A DNA stretch of 15,920 nucleotides, taken from contig JBAZMA010000024.1 in NCBI GenBank assembly GCA_041649995.1, positions 1-15,920 on the forward strand. Direction: 5' to 3'. The DNA comes from JBAZMA01 sp041649995 (GTDB lineage Bacteria; Omnitrophota; Gorgyraeia; Velamenicoccales; Velamenicoccaceae). Shown one piece after another: positions 5,506 through 14,500 of this stretch; position 1 is the first letter of the stretch; every line of letters starts with the position of its first letter. Both the position numbers and the translations under genes were made by a program. Under the pieces are notes generated by a model. That model searched no databases. It was not told the origin of the DNA and saw only the letters and a program-made list of their open reading frames with translations.

Positions 5506-8500
5506 ATGTCAGCATGCGCGACAAAGATGGCTCGACGGTGTGCAGGCGTCGTGCTGGGTATCGCGCTGGCGTGCATCTGGTGCATGCCCGTGGTCGGGGC
5601 ACCCACATTCAGCAGGATCAACACGGGAGTGGGCACCGTGGCAAGCACGACATTGACGCGGCTGACTTCGCTCGACCACGGTGTCATGTATCCCCTCAGC
5701 GGGGTCCAATTCTTCGCACGAGTGCCTTACCGCACAACGGGTACCATCGCACCGTGGGTTATCACGACCGCGGTGAACGTGTCTGCGGCAGGAGTCGTAT
5801 CGGTGGGCGCTTCGTCGATGCTGCAAGCGTCGACGTCGGCGATCACCGAAGCGATCGTCGGCATCGTCAACGACGCGGCCGCAATGTACGTGTGCAGCGC
5901 GACGACGGTGTATCGTCGCATAGGCGCCACGCGCACGTCGATCGCGGTGCGGTGGCAGGGTGGCGCAACAGTGTATCCGCGGGGTTGCGGGCAGGATACG
6001 GTCACCGGAGCGGCGGTGTTGGTGTTCACCGAGACGACCAACGTTTACGTGTGCCGGTACGGTTCGTCGCTGTTGCCCTCCGGGACGCCCTGGGACATAT
6101 CTACGCCATATTGCCAATTGCGGTCGGGCTGGACCGACATCGCGCCGGTGGCACCACCCACATACATGGGCACGGTCTCCCGCAACGCAAAGTTCTTTGC
6201 AATGCCCGAGCCGAACCGGATCACGTTGTTCGACATCGACAGGTGCCTTGTCAACGCCAACGCAACCGGTCCGTGTTGGGCGTGGACAACCAACACCGTC
6301 GTGCCGCCGCTGGCCGGAACGGTCGGTGCGGGCTCGACATTTGTGCACATGGGCGGTGTGTTGTCCGGGTCGAGCGATTACGCTAACTCGCTCGTGCAGT
6401 TTGGGACATTTGACGTGAACACCAAGGCGATGACCTACGTCCGGAGCGTGCTGTTTCCATACCAACCGCGAATGGTGTTCATCGACTGGCCGGCGCGGAT
6501 CGTGTACGCCGTTCGCGTCGGCGGATATCTCACGCGGTGGCCGCTCGCGGACGTTGGCTCGATCGATGGCGAGTCGCAGTCGGTTACGACGATTGCCGCA
6601 ACGTCGGTGTGTTCGATCCATGCGCCCGTACCCAACGTGGTTTTGGTGCACTGCATCGCGGGCGACAACTACACGTTCACCACGTTCCGCACGAACGACT
6701 GCACCGGGGCGTCCACGATCGCGGACTGCTTCACCGATCCGTACTACTGCACGTGGTATCTGTACGGGCAGACGTGCATCACCCGGCTCACAGCCGAGAC
6801 CGACTGCACCGGCGCGACCGCGGAACGGTGCATCGACGCGTACCAGAACATCACGACGATCACGCCGGCCGCCGGCTGGTGGGAGGGCGGGACCGCGGTG
6901 AACGTCACGGTGCCGGTGCTGTGGACGAGCGCGACCATCAAGTGCGTGTTCGGCGCGACGGAGGTGGATGGGACGTACAACTCTGCCGCGCGCGTGGTGT
7001 CGTGCGTGTCGCCCGCCAGAACATGGTCAACCACGTTGGTCGAAACGGTCACGGTCAACATCAAGTACCTTGGCGTCACGATCGCACCAACGAGCTACGC
7101 GGAGTTCACGTACTACAAGGAGTGCGGCGCCGTCGGCGACTGCGCCGCGGTTCTGTCCGGGCTCAACACGACCTGCGTGGTCGCGAGCTGCGACGACGGT
7201 CTATGCGTGGCGACCGCGGCCGCGCTCGGGACCGTCTGCGCGGTGAACAACGTCGCGGGCACGTGCGATGGCCAGGGTCGCTGTCGGCAGCCGCCGGATT
7301 GTACGGTAGTCGGCGACTGTGACGCGTGGCTCGTCGGGCTGAACACCACGTGCGTCGTCGCCAGCTGCGCATCCGGCCAGTGCAAGGCCACCGCGGCCGC
7401 TGTCGGAACCGCGTGCGCCGTCCGGAACATGGTCGGCACGTGCGATGGGCAGGGTCGGTGCCGGGAATGCACGGCCGACGCGGACTGCACTATGCGTTAC
7501 GAGGGCTCGGCGGAGTGTGTGGTACCGAAATGCATCGATAACGCGTGCATGGTGACGATCGTGACGCCGGGCACGCAGTGTTTCGACGGTGTATTTCTCG
7601 GGGAATGCAGCAGCGCGGGCGACTGCGCGGTGGCGGCGTTTTGTACCACCGACGCGGATTGCTCGTATATGGACAGAACACAGTGCATATTCCCAGTGTG
7701 CTGGAATGACAACTGCATACAGGTGTTTAACCCCGGACAGCCGTGCACAGTCGGAACAAGGAACGGTACCTGCTCGGGCGACGGCGACTGCGTACCGTCG
7801 CCAGAGTGCACGATTGCCGGCGACTGCTCATCGTGGCTGAACGGCATCGACGACACGTGCGTCGTCGCGGGGTGCGTCGACGGCGAGTGCGTGGCGCAGC
7901 CCGCGGCGGCCGAGACCGTGTGCACCGTACGTGAACCGGACGACGGTCTGTGTGACGGTGCGGGTCGGTGCATAATACCGCCAGAGTGCGCGGACGGCGG
8001 AGATTGCGGCGATTATTACCAGATGGATTCGGAATGCGCGGAGATGACATGCCAACTGAGCAAGTGTGTCGTCACTCCCCTCAGCGAGGGGCACGCATGC
8101 ACAATCGACCTATCCGCGGGCGAATGTGACGGGTCCGGTAATTGTATCGTGGCGTGTCCGACCGAGTGCACCGCCGATGCCAACTGCTCGTCGTGGCTCG
8201 TGGGCCTCAACACCACATGCGTGGTGGCGGGGTGCGTCACCGGTCATTGCAAGGCCACCGCCGCAGCGCCCGGCACTGTGTGCATCGCTCAGAACATGGT
8301 GGGTACGTGCGATGGCCAGGGGAGGTGTCTACCGCCGCTCGAGTGCACCATCGCCGACGACTGCGCGGGTTGGCTGCCGGAACTCTCGACGACGTGCATC
8401 GTCGCAGACTGCGCGGGCGGCTCGTGCGTCGTGCAGCCTGCAGCAGAGGCGACCGTGTGCACGGTCCGCGAACCGGACGACGGTCTGTGCGACGACGCCG

Positions 8501-11409
8501 GTCGGTGCGTCATACCACCCGAATGCACGATCGACGACGACTGCGGCGACTACTACCAGATCGACTCGTACTGCGCGGAGATGACGTGCCAGCTCGGCAA
8601 GTGCGCGACGACGCCAATGGACGAAGGGCACGCGTGCACAATCGGAGCGAGCGCTGGCGAGTGCGATGACGTGGGCAACTGTGTGATCGCGTGTCCGATC
8701 GAGTGCACGGTCGATGCGAACTGCACTGCGTGGCTCGTGGGCATCAACACCACGTGCGTGCTCGCAGCATGCACGCTCGGACAGTGCATCGCCGTGCCAG
8801 CGCCGCCGGCGACCGAATGCATCGTCGACGGAACCGCGGGGGTGTGCGATGGCAAGGGAACGTGCATCAGCACTGCCGGGTGCCCGGTGGAGTGCACCGT
8901 CGACGACGATTGCATTACATGGCTCGTCGGACTCAACACGACGTGCGTACAGGCCGAGTGTCACTCCAGCCAGTGCAAGACGTATCCGTCATCGTCCGCC
9001 ACCGCCTGCTTCTCGCGCGGAGTCGCGAGTATGTGCGACGGCGGGGGGAACTGTCTCGCGCCGCTCGAGTGTACGACCGATGCCAACTGTACATCGTGGC
9101 TCGTCGACATCAACGCGTCGTGCATCGTCGCTAAATGCTCATCGGGACAGTGTAAACCGTCCCCCGTCGCGCTCGACACCGCGTGTGTAGTTGGTGGAAG
9201 AACGGGTAAATGCGATGGCGTGGGTCGGTGCGTCCGGGATCCCGACTGCGTTGACGATGGAGACTGCGCAGTGCTGTACCCGCTGAACAGCACGTGCACC
9301 ATTGCCCGGTGCATCGTCGGAACGTGCGGGGCAGAGATCGTCGACGACGGGGTGTCGTGCACGGTACCCGATCGCGGAATACCCGGCACCTGCGATGGTA
9401 GGGGCAACTGTCTACTATACGAGTGCAGCACAGACACCGATTGCACGGATCGATACGGCACGCCGGACACGTGTGTCCTGACCGTGTGCGACGCCGGGTT
9501 CAGGTGCATCGTGGACAACGTGGAAGCGGGAGTCGCGTGCGTCGTCGGCGGTGCGGCTGGCGTGTGCAACGCGGACGGTGCATGTCTGTTCGCGGAGTGC
9601 GCGACCGACGCGGAATGCACGCCGCGATACAACGGTACGAACACGTGCATCGTCGCGCAGTGCGATGGCGGTCACTGCGTGATCGCGACTGCGGTGGCCG
9701 GCACAGTGTGCGCGGGCGTTGGTTCGTGCGACGGCCGTGGAGGATGCACCGCGCCCGCGTGTCCGGACGGGTGCGTGTCCGACGCGAACTGCACATCGTG
9801 GCTGGTCGGCCTCGACAACGACTGCATGGTGGCCGAGTGCGTGTTTGGCCAGTGCCGTGCAGTGCCACTCGACGCCTCGACGCCGTGCGAACTGCCGGAT
9901 CACACCGACTCGATGTGCGACGGCGCGGGGACGTGCGTACCGCCGCCGGAATGCACGATCGACGCCGACTGCGCGGCGCGGTACGCTGGCAACAACACGT
10001 GCGTCCGGCCGCACTGCACGGTTGCGCATGTCTGCGACGTGGCGCTCACCGGGGTGGGCACGGCATGCGCAATCGACGATGCGCACACCGGTCAGTGTGA
10101 TGGCGAGGGCCGCTGCGTCGCGATCCCACCGTGCGTGTCGGACGAGGATTGCACGGCAGTCTCGGACAACGTCTGCATCACGATCGCATGCGTCGACGAC
10201 GCGTGCGTCGCCGGTGTGGCGACCAACGACACGGCGTGCGTGACCGCGTACGGCGCGTCGGGAACATGCGATGGCTCGGGAAGTTGCGTCGCACCGTGCC
10301 CACCCGGCGAAAACTGCACATCGACGGCGGCGTGCACGTCCGCCGCGAACTGCACTGGGTTGCTCGGTGGCGCCGACAACGGCTGCCTCGGCGTCAGATG
10401 CACCGTGCAGTGGACGTGCGAAGTGTATCCGCGTTCGCTGGGCACCGCGTGCACCGTCGTGGGCATCGCGGGATCGTGCGACGCCGACGGCAACTGCGTG
10501 CAGCCGTACTGTTCGGATGATGCAGACTGCGGCCCCGCGTCGTCTCTCGGCGCGTGCAGGCGGTGGCGATGCTCGTCCAACGGCACGTGCTTGCCGGAGC
10601 TGCTCCCGGCCGGGTCAGCGTGTACATACGCGACGGCCGACGCTTGCTCGGTCGACCACCTCGCGGCCGCCGTGACGGGGACCGGTGCGTGCACCGCCAA
10701 CGGAACGTGCGTGGCGGACGTCGACGCGGTCCCGAGTCTGGTGTGCGGTGGTGGCCTGTCGTGCGTGGCGGCGGAATGCACGAACATGTACGCCGGATGC
10801 GCGACCGACGCGGACTGCAACGGCGGCGACACCGAGATCGTGGCATCTGGGTGCACGACGACCGCATGCTCGGCGACGTCGCACACGTGCGAAACGCGTG
10901 AACTCGCGAACGGCGCTCGCTGCGTGCCGACGCTGGCCGAGACCGAGGCACAGCCGTGCAGCGCGGATCAGACTGGAACGTGCGTCTCGGGAGTGTGCAC
11001 GCTGAACGTGTCCACGCCATCACCCGCCACGTGCGCCCCGGATGTGCACTGCTACGGCGCGTGGTGCTACGCAAACGGCACGTGCGTTGTGCTCGGCACG
11101 GTCGAGGAACTGGACTGCGACATCGACCCGCCAGCGTGCGTGGATCCCGGCGGAGGGGAGTGCAACGGACGCGGTCAGTGCGCGTGGTCGTCATCGTACG
11201 CGTTCTGCCCGAATGCATCGTGCGCGATCGGCGTGTGCAACGCGACCACGAACGTGTGCGATCTAGTGTCGCTCGCACCATCGTGCCCGCGGTCGTTGGC
11301 GGGCGTGCGCGCGATCGTGGCGGGGGTGACTGCCGTGGCACTCCTCAGCGTGGTGTTACAGGTCGGCGTGGTCATGCTCGTGGACAATCACCGAATGAAA
11401 GCCGCATGA
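5506..11409 (+). CDS. Giant type I membrane glycoprotein: N-domain, PSI-like, IPT/TIG-like, 19 Cys-rich repeats, TM (1967 aa)
   Basis: The start is ATG 5506 (MSACATKMARRC). ATG 5527 is a possible alternative; the frame open further left has only a TTG and overlaps the SPFH gene. Residues 1-32 form a signal peptide with cleavage after VVGA. Residues 33 to about 397 are an unassigned domain of alternating short beta-like stretches, compatible with a propeller. Residues 399-442 carry six cysteines in a PSI-like pattern (C399, C408, C415, C424, C434, C442) with DPYYCTW. Residues about 449-537 match an IPT/TIG fold (ITPAAGWWEGGT, then VNIKYLGV and FTYY). Nineteen 8-Cys repeats fill 539-1667, many with an NTTC or NSTC glycosylation sequon before the third cysteine. 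Residues 1668 to about 1930 are a divergent Cys-rich module shared with the next gene. One transmembrane helix spans 1936-1959, with an 8-residue tail. It probably sits on the virion or infected-cell surface as an adhesin or receptor-like protein. Plexin/MET-like order is by inspection; no kinase or GAP domain is present. Confidence 0.9.
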   Translation: MSACATKMARRCAGVVLGIALACIWCMPVVGAPTFSRINTGVGTVASTTLTRLTSLDHGVMYPLSGVQFFARVPYRTTGTIAPWVITTAVNVSAAGVVSVGASSMLQASTSAITEAIVGIVNDAAAMYVCSATTVYRRIGATRTSIAVRWQGGATVYPRGCGQDTVTGAAVLVFTETTNVYVCRYGSSLLPSGTPWDISTPYCQLRSGWTDIAPVAPPTYMGTVSRNAKFFAMPEPNRITLFDIDRCLVNANATGPCWAWTTNTVVPPLAGTVGAGSTFVHMGGVLSGSSDYANSLVQFGTFDVNTKAMTYVRSVLFPYQPRMVFIDWPARIVYAVRVGGYLTRWPLADVGSIDGESQSVTTIAATSVCSIHAPVPNVVLVHCIAGDNYTFTTFRTNDCTGASTIADCFTDPYYCTWYLYGQTCITRLTAETDCTGATAERCIDAYQNITTITPAAGWWEGGTAVNVTVPVLWTSATIKCVFGATEVDGTYNSAARVVSCVSPARTWSTTLVETVTVNIKYLGVTIAPTSYAEFTYYKECGAVGDCAAVLSGLNTTCVVASCDDGLCVATAAALGTVCAVNNVAGTCDGQGRCRQPPDCTVVGDCDAWLVGLNTTCVVASCASGQCKATAAAVGTACAVRNMVGTCDGQGRCRECTADADCTMRYEGSAECVVPKCIDNACMVTIVTPGTQCFDGVFLGECSSAGDCAVAAFCTTDADCSYMDRTQCIFPVCWNDNCIQVFNPGQPCTVGTRNGTCSGDGDCVPSPECTIAGDCSSWLNGIDDTCVVAGCVDGECVAQPAAAETVCTVREPDDGLCDGAGRCIIPPECADGGDCGDYYQMDSECAEMTCQLSKCVVTPLSEGHACTIDLSAGECDGSGNCIVACPTECTADANCSSWLVGLNTTCVVAGCVTGHCKATAAAPGTVCIAQNMVGTCDGQGRCLPPLECTIADDCAGWLPELSTTCIVADCAGGSCVVQPAAEATVCTVREPDDGLCDDAGRCVIPPECTIDDDCGDYYQIDSYCAEMTCQLGKCATTPMDEGHACTIGASAGECDDVGNCVIACPIECTVDANCTAWLVGINTTCVLAACTLGQCIAVPAPPATECIVDGTAGVCDGKGTCISTAGCPVECTVDDDCITWLVGLNTTCVQAECHSSQCKTYPSSSATACFSRGVASMCDGGGNCLAPLECTTDANCTSWLVDINASCIVAKCSSGQCKPSPVALDTACVVGGRTGKCDGVGRCVRDPDCVDDGDCAVLYPLNSTCTIARCIVGTCGAEIVDDGVSCTVPDRGIPGTCDGRGNCLLYECSTDTDCTDRYGTPDTCVLTVCDAGFRCIVDNVEAGVACVVGGAAGVCNADGACLFAECATDAECTPRYNGTNTCIVAQCDGGHCVIATAVAGTVCAGVGSCDGRGGCTAPACPDGCVSDANCTSWLVGLDNDCMVAECVFGQCRAVPLDASTPCELPDHTDSMCDGAGTCVPPPECTIDADCAARYAGNNTCVRPHCTVAHVCDVALTGVGTACAIDDAHTGQCDGEGRCVAIPPCVSDEDCTAVSDNVCITIACVDDACVAGVATNDTACVTAYGASGTCDGSGSCVAPCPPGENCTSTAACTSAANCTGLLGGADNGCLGVRCTVQWTCEVYPRSLGTACTVVGIAGSCDADGNCVQPYCSDDADCGPASSLGACRRWRCSSNGTCLPELLPAGSACTYATADACSVDHLAAAVTGTGACTANGTCVADVDAVPSLVCGGGLSCVAAECTNMYAGCATDADCNGGDTEIVASGCTTTACSATSHTCETRELANGARCVPTLAETEAQPCSADQTGTCVSGVCTLNVSTPSPATCAPDVHCYGAWCYANGTCVVLGTVEELDCDIDPPACVDPGGGECNGRGQCAWSSSYAFCPNASCAIGVCNATTNVCDLVSLAPSCPRSLAGVRAIVAGVTAVALLSVVLQVGVVMLVDNHRMKAA
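6700..7116 (+). other. PSI-like plus IPT/TIG-like segment of the first giant protein
   Basis: Residues 399-442 hold the PSI-like knot, and residues about 449-537 the IPT/TIG-like domain. Evidence for PSI is the spacing of six cysteines and an aromatic core C-T-D-P-Y-Y-C-T-W, similar to the CgWC region of PSI domains. Evidence for IPT is the start I..I.P..G...GGT followed by alternating beta strands, an internal Cys pair (KCVFG and VSCVSP), and a VNIKYLGV strand near the end. In plexins and MET these two domains follow a sema propeller in this order. Confidence 0.55.
7120..10506 (+). repeat. Array of 19 tandem 8-cysteine protein repeats
   Basis: These are nineteen consecutive units of about 55-67 codons (residues 539-1667). 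The pattern is roughly C-x5-C, 8-13 residues, C-x4-C-x3/4-C, 10-13 residues, C-x6-10-C-x5-C. Nearly every unit opens with [E/D]C followed by an acidic D-x-D/N-C and closes with G-x-CDG-x-G-x-C. The opening resembles the Dickkopf N-terminal pattern and the closing resembles ADAM-type Cys-rich ends, but neither assignment is secure. Units are similar at DNA level too (for example GTGCGATGGCCAGGG-like closings near 7261, 7438 and 8304), consistent with growth by unequal exchange. Confidence 0.85.
7804..8889 (+). repeat. Higher-order duplication: repeats 5-7 copied as repeats 8-10
   Basis: Within the array, repeats 5-6-7 (7804-8340) are closely matched in order by repeats 8-9-10 (8341-8889). The offset is exactly 537 bases, or 179 codons, at the first units. 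Diagnostic matches are VREPDDGLC in repeats 5 and 8, and the odd unit GDYYQ-DS-CAEMTCQL-KC in repeats 6 and 9, which occurs nowhere else in the array. This shows a three-unit block duplication after the single units had diverged. Confidence 0.8.
10507..11310 (+). other. Membrane-proximal Cys-rich module of the first giant protein
   Basis: Residues 1668 to about 1935 break the regular repeat pattern. They begin with a unit containing CRRW-C--NGTC, then a longer region opening CATDADC and including CYANGTC, a DPPACVD-like motif and GRGQCAW before the membrane helix. The same order of motifs occurs next to the membrane in the second giant protein (14957-15781), so it is a conserved domain and not decayed repeats. 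Confidence 0.65.
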
Positions 11410-11542
11410 AAACCGTGAAATCATTTTTTTACCCTCGTATAATAGCGTGCATGTCTGTGGCGTGTCGCCGGGGAGGAGCGCAAAAAGCGCGGCCGGCGAA
11501 CGGTTCTCATCTGCTCGACGAATTCGCAAAGACGACGAAAAT
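11410..11542 (+). promoter_or_regulatory. Gap between the two giant genes, TATA-like element and leader
   Basis: These 133 bases contain a T7 run at 11424-11430, a TATA-like GTATAATA at 11438-11445, a small GCGC-A5-GCGC inverted repeat at 11478-11490, and AT-rich CGACGAAAAT just before the ATG at 11543. An ATG at 11451 lies in another frame and would overlap the gene start. It would act as a short upstream ORF if included in the transcript. The T7 and TATA-like elements together are the best candidate for a promoter or for a terminator/promoter pair, but this is unproven. Confidence 0.35.
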
Positions 11543-14500
11543 ATGCATTCTCTTGAATCGCTGCTCGCGATCTTCCTCCTGGTGCACATGGAGTTGTTTT
11601 CCGTCGCACGGGGCGTGCTCACATTCGAGCTCGTCGATCAGGTTGACGAACGCGGATATGATGGGCTGTCCCGCATTCTCACGCCCGCGTGCATGATCTC
11701 GGTCTATACAGCCGGATCTCCCGGCGATTTCAGAGTATCGTGCGGGGTGACCCCCGGCGATCATCACTCGGAATGTTTCCATGTATACGGTCGGCTGACC
11801 AGCGCCGGGTTCTTCACGAGCATTGGCACGGCATCGCACTACTCGGGTGCGGATCACACGCAATTGACCGGCATTCTGGCGGGTGATCGTTCGGAGGCCA
11901 CGTGGATCTGCAGACGGGACATGCTGCAATACACGGAAACACTTGCCGGAGGTGGGGTGGAGATATCGGTCGGCAGTGCGTTGGGCGATTCGCAGTGGAA
12001 GCTCGATGCGTGCGCACACAATCCGCTGTACGGCGGAAATGCGATGCTGTTCCGCATCCAAAAAATAGAGGGTGACCAGATCATAGTCTGCCGATTCCTC
12101 GGCGGGGACATGCCCCGATCGGTGGAAGAGCTGTCGCATGCCCTCGGGACGCATTGCTCGCCCATTCTATACACGGAAACGCTCGGCGACGTGTGGTCGG
12201 CTGCAAACCCGGTGTACAGCCAACTCTCGGATGATGGCATTGGCTACGCATTCTCGACGCCGACCAGAACCATCACCTTCAACCTCTACCGGTCCATCGA
12301 CGAGGCCGTCACAGATGCGTTCAAGATCGTGCAGGACGTCGTGCGGTTGTCAGTGCAGAGCGAGGACAGCCTGGCGCTGGTCATGGGAGCCGGTGGAACC
12401 ATCGACGGTGCCCCGACGTACGACTACGATGCCAATTTCGTCAAGATCGACGGCGTACCGTCGAAGATGACCGAACCGGTCGTCGACGACGTCGCGAATT
12501 GGTACGAAGGTGCGATGATACGCGCCATCGAGATCGACGCACCCGGACAGATGGTATACGAAGCACATCACGACGGCAGCATGACGCGCGCACCGTTGTC
12601 CACGTTCTCCAGGGTGCACTCGTCCAGGATAGCCGACGGGGTTTGCGGTCGCACCGCACCGGAGGACGTGCCAAACAGACTCGTCCGGATCGAGACCTTC
12701 CCGGTGGTGGGATTCGCGCTTGTGTTCTGCGGCGATGTTTCGGTCACCAGCATGGCTTCCGTGCGGGTGGCAGCGTGCACCGGAGGCACCGCCACCAGTT
12801 GTCTGACCGACACGTACTATTGCACGTGGTACCACTACGGCCAGACGTGTCAACTAAAGGCCGCCGCCGCCGCGTCGATATGCGCCGGCGGCTTGGCCAA
12901 CCGATGCACCGGCACCGTTCCGACGATCGGCACGATCGCACCGACGTACGGCACGGCGGCCGGGGGATCCGCCGTCGTCATCACGGTCAGCGTGACCTTG
13001 TGGGATGCGCCATCGCTGGCGTGCGTTTTCGGTTCCACCGTGGTGGACGCCAGCTACGTCGCCGGCACCGTCCGTTGCCTCACCCCGGCTGCGTCGGCCG
13101 GTCCGGTGACGGTGAACGTGCGCTATCTCGGGGTAAACATCGCGCCGACGTCGACCGTCAAGTACACGTACGTGGCTGAGTGCACCGTCGACGCGAATTG
13201 CACCGCCCGGGTCGCGGCGTCGAACGACACGTGCACGTACGGGAAGTGCGTGAACAACGCGTGTGTGGTCGGGATCCGGGCCGATAACACGTCGTGCACT
13301 GCTGGCAACTATGTGGGGTACTGCGTGCGCGGTAGTTGCGTGGGGTGCCTGACGGACAATCAGTGCGGCACGATGTACCCAATGAGTTCGTCCTGCATCG
13401 TGCCGTCGTGCATCAACAACGCGTGCGGTCCGCGGTATCTGGCGCCGGGCGTCGCGTGTACGGCGGGCGTGTACACCGGGTACTGCGACAGTGTCGGAAA
13501 CTGCCAGGACTGCATCGACGACTCGGACTGTGTGGCGGAGATCCGGATCAACTCGACATGCGTCGTTCCGGTGTGCCAATTCGGCGCATGCCGAGTGGCC
13601 GCCGTGCTGCTCGGCACGCCGTGCGCTTCTGGCGTCGCCATGGTGGGGCGCTGCGATGGCCTCGGGGGATGCATGGACTGCCTCGACGACGAGGATTGTC
13701 AATCCGGGATCCCCATGAACACCACGTGCATCGTGCCGGTGTGTGCTGGTGGCGCGTGCCGTCCGTCGTACAGACCGATCGGCACGCCGTGCTCGGCGGG
13801 CATCGGCATGGATGGTGTGTGCGATTCCAGCGGGTCGTGCGTCGATTGCATCGCCGTCGACGACTGCGGTTCGCGCATCCAGATATCTAACAATTGCACG
13901 ATCGCCGCGTGTACGAACGGAACGTGCCTCGCGTTGCCAGCATCGACCGGGACGCTATGCAGCATCGGGAATCGCACGGGCACGTGCACCGCGGTCGGCG
14001 AGTGCAGCCCGCCCCCCTGTGCCGACTGTGAGGACTGTGACGTGGACGCAGATTGTGACGCGCGATCGACGATCCCGATACCGTGTGCGCATATGATATG
14101 CGCGTCGCACACGTGCGTGATGACAATCGCGGCGCCCGGCACCCCATGCGCCATCACGGGCAACATCACCGGAACGTGCAACAACGCGACGTGCGTACCC
14201 GAGCCGTGCGTGGACGCGCCAGAGTGCGTGGACACCGCCGACTGTGCGAACCGGATCGACGCGAACTGCACGTGCGTCCGTACGTCGTGTTCGCTCGGCC
14301 GGTGTGTCACAATAACGGCGACGGACGGCATTGTGTGCACCGATCTCGCGGGCGTTAACGGCACATGCGTACGCGGAAAATGCGCCGTCTCGTGCCCGCA
14401 CGGACCGTGCGCCAACGATTCGCAATGCGCGCAGTATTACATGACGGCGGAACGGTGCGTCGTGACGCGCTGCGTCAACGGATCGTGCCTCGTCGCCGCC

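Noticed and set aside
7120..10506. CRISPR-like or non-coding DNA tandem repeat
   Set aside because: The periodicity is about 180 bases, imperfect, and keeps the reading frame and cysteine codons throughout, so it reflects a repeated protein domain.
11447..11542. N-terminal extension of the second giant protein from a GTG at 11447
   Set aside because: No ATG is present, the added residues are basic and non-hydrophobic, and the signal peptide begins properly at ATG 11543.
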